A stretch of 64,000 nt of DNA from Arion vulgaris (taxonomy: Eukaryota; Mollusca; Gastropoda; Stylommatophora; Arionidae): assembly GCA_020796225.1 (NCBI GenBank), contig CM036756.1:66337152-66401151 (forward strand), given 5' to 3'. This document shows, one piece after another, positions 12,201 through 24,200 of the stretch. Position 1 is the stretch's first letter. Each line of letters begins with the position of its first letter. Position numbers and translations under genes: made by a program. Under the pieces are notes generated by a model. That model did not search any database. It saw only the letters and a list, made by a program, of their open reading frames with translations, and was not told the origin of the DNA.

Positions 12201-15200
12201 ATGATGCACGGACGGTGGTCACTGCCATGGTACCCTAAAATCCCCCATCTACACACAGCAGTGAGTGTAGGGGATACAAGTGCCAAATCAATAACACTAT
12301 CCTCATCTCCTGGGCGACTCGCAATTCTAGTGACACCGCTGGTATTGATGCACAACAATTCCGTGGTCTCAAGTGCTAGTTCGAGATCTTCTCCCTGTGT
12401 ATTCGAGGAAATACAGAAAATAATATAAGTATGAAATGAATGTTAGATTGCGTCTGTGAAATTTGAGTAACTTTTGACAAATTTAACTCTTCTTCTTTGC
12501 TGTCTTTACGATCAATTTTAATCACTTTTTGTGATATGTTTGATCTTTGCCAAGAACGTGTATACGTTGCACATTGGTTTGGTAGGCCCTAAATGCAGAC
12601 TTCTACATGTTTAGGACACATGCATCCGATTTCATCCAAACTTCCTTAGTCGCCTCTTACGACATGCATGGCCGGTAACAGTGGTTCTATTCTTTGCACC
12701 CCAAATTTGGGCCCTGGTAACCACTCGGGCGATTTAACTCTTAGAACACACACAATATTTCGTTCGAGAAATCTCTTCTTATTTTGTCGCTGTGAAGCAA
12801 CAGAGGATTAGAGAAAGAAAGAAAAACTTTAAATGGATCTTGTGAATAAATTAGATTCCATTTAATGTCTTAGTGCATGAGGTGGCTTGTCAGAGAACAT
12901 TTACTGCCAGGATGGTTTGTCAGGTAGTTTGTCATATTGTAAGAGTTAAGTCCATGTTCATTTTGAACATTATATTGTAGTCAATTAAATCGTTCATTTA
13001 GATTTGTAATAAATGTTGGTAACCAGTGCAGTCCGGTTCTTGTGATCGACATCCTTGCATATCGACAAGTTCAAATTTACTCTGTCCAATGCGACATCCA
13101 TCTCAATGTTCATGTGCTCACTTTGCCCAAGTAATAATGGTTTGCCTGTCTTCTCTCTGAAGATAGCACTGACATTATGGGTCTGTACGGCGAAGTGGTT
13201 AAAACATTTGCCTTTTATTATGAAAGTTGTGGTTTCGAATCCGAACCGAGTCACATGTTCAATTTTGTTATGAGTCCCTTAGTATTGTTGCTGGAATTAC
13301 GGAGTTCATGCTATGGGCAACACTTTCGACATTTCTGCTGACAGGGACGGAGCCATATGGGGAAACCCGGTGGAATGAAGTCAATCCTTCACTGTTAGAT
13401 CCCTTTATTTAGCACGGACATGCTTGTCAGTCTTTAACCTACATTTCAGTCATGTTCAGTGTCTCTTATTCCATTACCACACACAGGAAGCAGAGGGCAT
13501 TTATGATGTCCACCCTGTCCATACTTCTAACACTTGCATTGAATGCTGTTTCAGTTAGTTTATCTGCCCTTGTGTTTCCTTCAACTCTGCAAATTTCTTA
13601 AATCATAATTTCTGAATGCTGATTACTCATTCAGGGCAAACTTTTCCTGCTTCGATCTTTAAAAGCATACTCATTGCGCCTGTTATTATCATTAAATCAA
13701 ATATAATTTAGTTATGGTTTTCTTGTCCACAGACCTTGCGGGTTCATTTAGACAAAGAGGGCTTTCAAGATGTCCAAATGATAGTAACAGATGGAAATTG
13801 GGCAATTGTTCCTAAAATAAAGAAGGATGCAACACTAGCTAAGATAGTACATGCTGTTGGGTAAGAGAAATACATTATATAACATAATGTTGATTTTGAT
13901 TGTGCTCTTAGCTACAGTGCAGTTTCTATAACATTTTATTGTTAGTCTCTATTTCTAAATATCGATTACTGGGGCTAGTAGTTGTTTCATAAATGGGGGT
14001 ATCGGTTTAAACCACAGTTGGAGTGCACATTTTCTGACTGAAAACTCCTCTCAATTGGATACCAGAGGAACGCTGGTAAATAAAGGTGACGTTTGTGATA
14101 GTGACCACACCACCCCATCAGTTGCTGTTGTTTAAATAAATATAGCACATGATATGAAAATGCGTTCTTTACTATTTTACTTTCCGTGGAGATCTGTGTT
14201 TATCTCTCAGTCTTGCCCGTCTGCCCAGCGTGTTCGTAGCGCGTTGGACTACGGGTGACTATCCCTCTGTGTGTGTGGGTTCAATTCCGCCGGATGGCTG
14301 AAAAAGCCACAGATTCCCCAGATTTACGGTGTTCGTGGCACCGAACCGAAGGTTACGATGTCCATGGCACCGAGCCGAAGAGCTGAAAAGCTCAAGTGCT
14401 TCTGGATCGAAAAAAAAATCTCTCAGTTTTCCACTTTATCTCTTCTGCTTTCAGGTGTTGTGTACCTTTCTGTGGTGATCTGTGTTCATCGCCAAGTCTT
14501 CTATCTTATCTCTTCTGCTATCTGCTTCTCAGTACCTTTCTGTGGAGGTCTGCTTCTATCTCCGTATTCCATATAATCTCTTCTGCTATCAGTTTTTGTT
14601 TATCTGTGTCTATCTCCCAGTCTTTCACTTCATCTTTTCTGCTATCTGTTTTCCTGTACCTTTTTGAATAACTGTTGAGATCTCCAACTACTAATCAACT
14701 AAAAGTATTTACTAAAAGTAACAGGTTTTAGTTTACCATACAAAATAAAATATATGGATGTTTGTTTTGTGTGTTTCAGTTGTCATTATCCAGGCACATA
14801 TTCAACAGCTGAAGCAGTTAAATTGGGCAAACCATTGTGGTCCTCAGAAGATTTCAGCACATTTAATGATAATGTTGGTGGCGGATGTTGGGCTAGGGTA
14901 AATATTATATCCTTACTGTAACAATATTAGCTTTAACTATTAGTGGACCAGGGCAAAAGCCAGGTTTTTACAAGCCATTTGTAATAGAATAAAAAACACT
15001 CTTTAGTGAGGTTCCTTGTAAAAAGGTGTCCAACCCAAAACCACATAGTGTGGCATTTAGTCCACAAGGATTTAATGTCTACGTCAATGCAAATAATATG
15101 CTTTAAAGTCTACATAAACATAAAGGATTGTTGTAGTAATGCGTTATATAGTATGCATGTTGTGTGTGAATATACTAAGTGTGTTTACCGATTATCTTTA

Positions 15201-18200
15201 GAATTGTTTTTTTTATTGAACTCTTTGTAAACAGGTAAAAAAAAACCTGTTGTTACTGTTTGTAATACAGGTTTTTAGGGTGGTATAGAACAGAGAAGGG
15301 GGGGTGGGCATGACCATGCGAAGTTTAATGGCTGCATGGCTAGTGCAGTCGTCTTGAAACTGTTCAGGTTAGGATTTTTTCTTTATACCACAGACAGAAA
15401 AAAACCAACTCTTTGACCTTACCTGACCCAAATCCTTGACCGGGATTGAATTCTGGTCTCTTGAACGGAGCCCGATAGTACTGCTAAAGCTTAAAAATTG
15501 TTTTTGAATTGTTTTTCTTAAAGGGCATCAAGATTTTTTGCTGTAGCTCAGTGATCTTTCAATTTAAGTTATTACTGGGTTTATAAATCACTTGTCTTAT
15601 CTCAAAGTGGTTTTTACATTTATTTTGTTGTGGAGCTTAGAAAGTTAAAATATTAAATACATGAAGTATAGTCAGGTTTCAGTTAGAAAATAGGAAACCT
15701 CAAGAAGGACGGTGGAAAGGAAAAGGAAAGAGTGTCAACTGATATGGAACACTATAGATAGAAATGCATCAGACCAGTAGCAATATGTTGAATTGACTTA
15801 TAACTCTTGTGACTGCCTTACGGATATAGATGGATACACAAAATATTAGTACCTTTGCCGCCCGAGTGGTAACCAGGGCCCAAATTTGGGGTGTAAAGAA
15901 TTGAACCACTGTTACCTGCCAAGAATGTCGTAAGAGGTGACTAAGGAGGTTTGGCTGAAATCGGATGTATGTGTCCTAAACGTGTAGAAGTCTATGCGTT
16001 TAGGGGCCTACCAAACCAATGTGCACCGTATACACATTCTTGGCAAAGATCAAATGTATCATAAAGAGTGATTAAAATTGGCCGTAAAGAATGCACGCAA
16101 AGAAGAAGAAGTACCTCTGCGAAAAATGTAATTTGTAGTTGCATTTTTCCACTTATTTCTCTATTTTATTTTGTAAATATGCTAGTTTATCTGATATTAT
16201 TATGAATGTGCTAATGATATTTCTAAACTTTCTTCATTCACAGATCCTTAATCAGAACTACGTTAATGGACACATGACATCGTAAGAAAACAACAATACT
16301 AACTATAATTTGTCCATTAGTTAGTGTTCCATTTTGTTACTTTTAATTTTTCACATATGATTGTCAGTTTAGTGGGTTTCTGAACAGATGGGAATTTGTT
16401 GGTTGAAAAAGTGTCGTTCTGGTTGTTTTGTTGGGATTATTACTGTTATTTGTTATTTCTCGAGTCATAGTCTTGGTGTGTGGTTTGTAAGGAATTATTT
16501 TTTTTTTAAATTACATATTTCCCTTTTTTGATTATTGTTTTATATGTTCATTTGTGTATTTATAAAAGTTTTGATTAGGGACCTGTTTTAAAACAAAAAT
16601 TACCACTTCTACTTCGATAATGCTCCATATCGATCACTTGTTAAACCACCACTCTTTGTGATGTGGATGTGATCTGCACTTAAGAGCGATTGTATGTTGT
16701 GGCAGTTATATGCCTACAAGCAAACCAGCACATATATGATTTCTGCGAGCTTTTTTTTAGGGTAGCTTCCATAGGCCCGTACCTCAGTCGCCTCTTACGA
16801 CATGCCTTGTAGGTGGCAGTGTTACTATTCTTTATTCCCCTAGCATCACATGGGAGAACATTTATATGAAATCCAACATGGCTTTTTATATTTCAATGGT
16901 CTGTTCTCTGAAGTCTCATTAATATTTTTTAATTTACTAGAAGATTGCAGTAAAAGACTTGGCAACTGCACTATCAGTTTTTATTAGTAAAACTCAACAC
17001 TACTAACGACTTAAAGAAGAACTGAGAATTTTCAACTCCTTACAATTCTTGTTTTATACTTATTATCTAGGACAATTTCATGGAACTTGATTGGCAGCTA
17101 CTATGTTGGTCTCCCATTCTACAGTGATGGATTAATGACAGCTGCTCAACCATGGTCAGGTTTCTATGATGTTAAAACACCTATCTGGTTTACAGGTGAG
17201 TGCGGAGAGTAGATGTATGATGTAATGATTACATCTGTATGATGTAATGTTGACACTTAGTTATTCACAATGAAGATATTATAGCATAAAGGTTAGGTAA
17301 TATCTAAATGCATGCTCTGTCCTATGCTGCAGCAGCCATTCCAAAAGGATGGCTTCTGCAGCGGACAAGCACGAATGAAATGCCCAATGTGCCATGATGT
17401 CAATCGCATAACATAACATCCCAACGTCCACTTATTTTAAAAAAAAATTGATTCCCCATTGTGAGTTTCATGAAAAATTTGTGAACCACCACATTTGTCA
17501 AGCATGCATGTAATATTGTATGGCCAAGGATAGTTGTACACGTTATTAGTAACTTTTATCAAATGAAATAACTTGCTGCAGAAACTATCACTTCAAGAGC
17601 ACATATTTTTTTCCAGTATAGTCTATGAGGTGTGTCCTCACCTGGCTATGCATCCAGCAGATTTGGGGTCAGCTCGTCTTAGGCAGAGTGAAAACTGAAA
17701 ATTAGTAGTCTTCTGATGACCCATAGAACACACAAGCCAACCTCACCTCCCAGTGGTGTGGACTGGGAAACTTTAAACGCAAGGTCAAAGGTTAGCGGGA
17801 CTATGACTCGTCTAGGTCAATAATAAAAAAAAAAAAATTCATTTGATTTATTTATTTAAAAAATATTTGGTGTCCTGCAAAGGGAAACAAAACTGAATCA
17901 AAAATACATGCAGAAACCGAATATGCTGACCTACAGGTATGAAGATGCCTAACTGGCACAACAAACTCATGCTCTAAGGTGCAAATCAGATACCAACCAC
18001 AAAGAGTTGTTTAACAAGTGGTTGGTGTAGATTGAACAAAGAAGAAGAAGCATACAGTACAAGTGTCTTGCAAGGAGGATAGCATTATTTGTGACACAAT
18101 AATCTTAGCTAATGAGCGGAATGACTAAACAGCAGCTAATGAGCGGAAAATCATAACGACAGAGATGAGGTGTCTTAGAAGAGCTGTGGGTGTGACAATA

Positions 18201-21200
18201 AGAGACAAAATTAGAAATGAAGAAATCAGAAGGAGACTGGATGTGAAATCAGTAATGCAATTCATAAAAGAACAACAGATTAAATGGTTTGGACACCAGA
18301 ATGCCCTGGTATCACCTACCACAAAGAGCCACACAGAAAAAGTATAATGAGTACAAAGCAAGAGGAAGACCATGCAAAAGATGGAGTGACGGCATCAAGA
18401 ACAGCCTTACGAACATGAATATCAGCTTACAAAGTGCCTTAAAACAAGCACTCGCAAGATCACTACGTTTCACCCCAACACTTCTATAAAGAAGTAAATG
18501 GTGGAAGAGAAGAAGAATAATCTTAGCCACAACTACAAAATAAGAACTTAAAATACAAACATTAGCAGCACATTGCAAAAATACTAGCTGTTACAACTTT
18601 TCATGTCACATGTTCTCTTGTCCTATATAGCTCATACAACTCAGTTCACTTCACCTGGCTGGAAATACCTGACACATGGCAATGGAGTGGGAAAGTTACC
18701 TGGTGGTGGATCATATGTTGGACTTGTCAGTCCTGAGGGTGATCAGCTGACAATTGTCATTGAAACCATGGTATGGTTTAGACTGTAGTGTAGAGTAACT
18801 GCAAGCTAAATTGTAATAATTGTCTTTTTTAAAATGCCTCAAAAGTTAATTGTACAGGCATTTTTGCATGACCACTGTAAACATTTTCAATGTACTTGTC
18901 AGCCCCGGTGGTGATTAGCTGACAATTGTCATTGAAACCATGGTATGTTTGTAAATTAGTTATATTGAAAATAAAATTGTTACAAAATATTTTCACAATC
19001 GTCTAAATTACATCGTGCACCCTCGCCGATGCTACATAGTTTGTGCACTGCCGCTGAGATCTTCTGTGTAAGAAAGAGAACACATGGTTACTCACCGAAG
19101 TGCAATGGTGTTTGTCCAATCAATCAATCAATCCATGGTATGTTCATAAATTTTGACTGTAGTGTAGACTAACTACAAGCTAAATTGTAATAATTGTCAT
19201 TTAATGTTACTCAGAAGTAAATTGAATAAGAATTTGTGCATGACCACTAATAATTCATCAAGGTTTGAAGTAGACTGTTGTAGCTCACAGTCATGCAGAA
19301 ATTAAATGAGTTGAAATAAAGAGAAAGACATTTCTTAAATACATATTTTCTTTCCCTCCTCAAGAAAAAGGTTAGAGCTCAAGTGTTTTTACTTAATATT
19401 ATAATTTCTGTTAATTGTCAAAAATAGCATAGGCTATATCTCATTCTGAAACTCATAGGTACAAATATGTTTGTAACTTAAAATTGCATGTTCTAATAAT
19501 CCAACGTGTAATAAAGTAAATCAAATCATAGGACAAATGACACCAATTTTGAAATTCTAACATGTCATGATGAACACTAAAAGAGCATTGTTCAACACAA
19601 TCTTTCTCCCAACTTTATGCTATCAGTGCCAAAGTTGGATGCTGACATCAAACAATAGAAGAAAACTAGCCATGACAGAGATGAAGTGTCTACGAAGAAT
19701 GCTATGAGTATCAAGAAGAGACTGGTTTAGAAATGAAGACATCAGGAACAAAGTGCGTAAAACATCAGTACTGAACTTCATCAAGAAGCAACAAATTAAA
19801 GGGTTCGGCAACATAAGTAGATTATTAACAGAAAGTGCACGTCAAAGAGCAATACTACTCCGATACAGGATACAAGCAAAAGGCAGACCACATAAAAGGT
19901 GGTCTTAGAAACAGCAGAGGCAGTGGAAAACGGTATTTATGAAGCGCACACAAAAGCCTGTTCTTTAAATCTTTTCTTATCCTGACGCTGTGAGGCAAAA
20001 CAGGATTAGACCAAACTAACAAAATGATATTTTGATTCAGATAACTGTAGTGTTGAATTTGTTCTTCTTCATAGACACATAATCATTCTCTCTGCATCAG
20101 ACCTGAACTGCCACATTACAATGTGATACCCCAGACAGTAATAATTGCACTTGAAGGCAGTTTTGTGAGTACCAAATGTTAACCAATTCAGTTTTACTTA
20201 ACTTTTTTTGTATATATGATGTTACTTCTTCTTTGAAAACTCCACATCGACTTGTTAAACCCCTCTTTGTGATCTTTACATGATCCGAGCCTAAGAGCGA
20301 TTGTTTGTTGGGGGGGGTGTGTAATCAAAATTATTTTTTAAATCACATGTGCCAGGTCATTCTGTTGTATGCATTTTATAATCTTTCCTATCTTCTATTC
20401 CCTAGTTCTGGTAATCAGCTCACTTGTTGATATTCTTGCATTATATAATGTTAAATCCTGCAAATTGTCTGGTCAAATACAATAGCAAATAAAAAGCTTT
20501 TAAATTGAACAACCTTGTGCATCATTAACAGATAAAGATGGAGGTGGATTGAGCATGTATGTCGTATGCCAGTAGGGACATTGGCTAGGACAGTTGTCCG
20601 ATGCATGGTGGGTGGGAAAAGAAGGCCTGGACGTCAAAAAGAAACATGAAGGATAACTGTGGAAAGAGAGTTGAAAGATTGTGGCCTTGACATGGGAAAC
20701 AATTTCAGAGAGTATTATGGATGAATTTTGTATCTCCAGCAACAATCCTTAGGATCTTTGAATAAAAATGCACTCATGACCGAATAATGTAGTAATTCCA
20801 GATTGTAACCCATGATCCTCAGAACACAAGGCTCACTTCTTAACCACTAGCCACAGAGGCTCCTTTTTCTGTGTCAGACTACTTACATCGTAACTCTGAA
20901 TATAGATTCAGAGTTTCCTTCAGTTCATTTTGTTGTCTATTCTTGGGTTGGTGAAATTATACTTGACTTTAATATAACTGATGCATTACCTTTATTGAAA
21001 GTAAAATATTAAATATTGGCTTGGTTACAATATCAGAGGGCGCTGCCATGGATCGAAATGACATTCTTCACGCATTGAGTCTTTCCTAACAGAGGAGTTT
21101 CAGGGCTGTGAATCCCACTCGCTGTTCAGATTGAAAGAGATGGGTGTCCATATTGGTACAGCCCAAAAAGAACAACATACTAAATATGCAAAGAGATTGA

Positions 21201-24200
21201 TTAATCAACATCTAACTGGCGTGTTGGGTCGCTGGACGCTGCTGGATTTGCTGAGACTGGGATCGGAGCACCTATGGACATGTCCGGAGTACTATGATGA
21301 TAGTCCTCATATAACTGATAACTGAAAATATTAAATATTCCTTTGATGTTTATCTTTAGGCTAAAATAGTTGAAATGGATGTATGGTATAGTAAACTTGG
21401 ATTCAATGGAGCAGAGAATATCATGTTTAAAAAGAACGACTCATTACAGGTAAGTTTGTAGGTTTACAGACTTAGTAAAAGTTGTTCAGTATATTATAGC
21501 AAAGTAGTGAATAATCAGAAGTTATGATCATCTCATAAAGCAGACTCCAACAAAGTGCACCATCACAGTAAATGGAGCAGGCTAAGACTAGTACTTAAAT
21601 TTAAATACCTTGGGGTCCTGGTAACATCAGATGGTGGATGCAGATAAAAAATAAAGAGCAGAAAAGGGCAAGCCAAAGCTGTATTTTAGAAAATGAGAAG
21701 CATTTTATGCAACAAGTCATTGTCAATTGAGGTTAGAAGGAGACTTAAATTTAAATACCTTGGGGTCCTGGTAATATCAGATGGTGGATGCAGATAAAAA
21801 ATAAAGAGCAGAAAAGGGCAAGCCAAAGCTGTATTTTAGAAAATGAGAAGCATTTTATGCAACAAGTCATTGTCAATTGAGGTTAGAAGGAGACTTAAAT
21901 TTAAATACCTTGGGGTCCTGGTAACATCAGATGGTGGATGCAGATAAAAAATAAAGAGCAGAAAAGGGCAAGCCAAAGCTGTATTTTAGAAAATGAGAAG
22001 CATTTTATGCAACAAGTCATTGTCAATTGAGGTTAGAAGGAGACTTAAATTTAAATACCTTGGGGTCCTGGTAACATCAGATGGTGGATGCAGATAAAAA
22101 ATAAAGAGCATAAAAGGGCAAGCCAAAGCTGTATTTTAGAAAATGAGATGCATTTTATGCAACAAGTCATTGTCAATTGAGGTTAGAAGGAGACTTAAAT
22201 TTAAATACCTTGGGGTCCTGGTAACATCAGATGGTGGATGCAGATAAAAAATAAAGAGCATAAAAGGGCAAGCCAAAGCTGTATTTTAGAAAATGAGAAG
22301 CATTTTATGCAACAAGTCATTGTCAATTGAGGTTAGAAGGAGACTTAAATTTAAATACCTTGGGGTCCTGGTAACATCAGATGGTGGATGCAGATAAAAA
22401 TAAAAGAGCATAAAAGGGCAAGCCAAAGCTGTATTTTAGAAAATGAGAAGCATTTTATGCAACAAGTCATTGTCAATTGAGGTTAGAAGGAGACTTAAAT
22501 TTAAATACCTTGGGGTCCTGGTAACATCAGATGGTGGATGCAGATAAAAAATAAAGAGCAGAAAAGGGCAAGCCAAAGCTGTATTTTAGAAAATGAGAAG
22601 CATTTTATGCAACAAGTCATTGTCAATTGAGGTTAGAAGGAGACTTAAATTTAAATACCTTGGGGTCCTGGTAACATCAGATGGTGGATGCAGATAAAAA
22701 TAAAAGAGCAGAAAAGGGCAAGCCAAAGCTGTATTTTAGAAAATGAGAAGCATTTTATGCAACAAGTCATTGTCAATTGAGGTTAGAAGGAGACTTAAAT
22801 TTAAATACCTTGGGGTCCTGGTAACATCAGATGGTGGATGCAGATAAAAAATAAAGAGCAGAAAAGGGCAAGCCAAAGCTGTATTTTAGAAAATGAGAAG
22901 CATTTTATGCAACAAGTCATTGTCAATTGAGGTTAGAAGGAGACTTAAATTTAAATACCTTGGGGTCCTGGTAACATCAGATGGTGGATGCAGATAAAAA
23001 ATAAAGAGCAGAAAAGGGCAAGCCAAAGCTGTATTTTAGAAAATGAGAAGCATTTTATGCAACAAGTCATTGTCAATTGAGGTTAGAAGGAGACTTAAAT
23101 TTAAATACCTTGGGGTCCTGGTAACATCAGATGGTGGATGCAGATAAAAAATAAAGAGCAGAAAAGGGCAAGCCAAAGCTGTATTTTAGAAAATGAGAAG
23201 CATTTTATGCAACAAGTCATTGTCAATTGAGGTTAGAAGGAGACTTAAATTTAAATACCTTGGGGTCCTGGTAACATCAGATGGTGGATGCAGATAAAAA
23301 ATAAAGAGCAGAAAAGGGCAAGCCAAAGCTGTATTTTAGAAAATGAGAAGCATTTTATGCAACAAGTCATTGTCAATTGAGGTTAGAAGGAGACTTAAAT
23401 TTAAATACCTTGGGGTCCTGGTAACATCAGATGGTGGATGCAGATAAAAAATAAAGAGCAGAAAAGGGCAAGCCAAAGCTGTATTTTAGAAAATGAGAAG
23501 CATTTTATGCAACAAGTCATTGTCAATTGAGGTTAGAAGGAGACTTAAATTTAAATACCTTGGGGTCCTGGTAACATCAGATGGTGGATGCAGATAAAAA
23601 ATAAAGAGCAGAAAAGGGCAAGCCAAAGCTGTATTTTAGAAAATGAGAAGCATTTTATGCAACAAGTCATTGTCAATTGAGGTTAGAAGGAGACTTAAAT
23701 TTAAATACCTTGGGGTCCTGGTAACATCAGATGGTGGATGCAGATAAAAAATAAAGAGCATAAAAGGGCAAGCCAAAGCTGTATTTTAGAAAATGAGAAG
23801 CATTTTATGCAACAAGTCATTGTCAATTGAGGTTAGAAGGAGACTTAAATTTAAATACCTTGGGGTCCTGGTAACATCAGATGGTGGATGCAGATAAAAA
23901 ATAAAGAGCATAAAAGGGCAAGCCAAAGCTGTATTTTAGAAAATGAGAAGCATTTTATGCAACAAGTCATTGTCAATTGAGGTTAGAAGGAGACTTAAAT
24001 TTAAATACCTTGGGGTCCTGGTAACATCAGATGGTGGATGCAGATAAAAATAAAAGAGCAGAAAAGGGCAAGCCAAAGCTGTATTTTAGAAAATGAGAAG
24101 CATTTTATGCAACAAGTCATTGTCAATTGAGGTTAGAAGGAGACTTAAATTTAAATACCTTGGGGTCCTGGTAACATCAGATGGTGGATGCAGATAAAAA

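Larger units (their letters stand above)
9378..12412 (-). mobile_element. LINE-1: I-type non-LTR retrotransposon with RT and RNase H, 5'-truncated
   Basis: 3035 bp between perfect TSDs ACAGAAAATAAT (9366-9377, 12413-12424). From the 5' end on the minus strand: C-terminal endonuclease piece ([10 protein letters not shown]...[12 protein letters not shown], 12358-12020), linker and RT start ([15 protein letters not shown], 12010-11375), RT fingers ([20 protein letters not shown], 11498-11259), RT palm (GLPQGSPLS... [10 protein letters not shown], 11130-10276), then RNase H (YTDGSV... [10 protein letters not shown], 10258-9638). An RNase H after the RT places it in the I superclade. The coding frame is broken several times. 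3' tail is (TAAAC)n. Confidence 0.92.

Noticed and set aside
13176..13265. A genuine tRNA gene
   Set aside because: Good A and B boxes, but the sequence does not fold into a full cloverleaf and is the head of a repeated SINE D.
14271..14671. Leucine/serine-rich open frames suggesting membrane proteins
   Set aside because: Translation of a CT-rich minisatellite; three overlapping frames are equally open.
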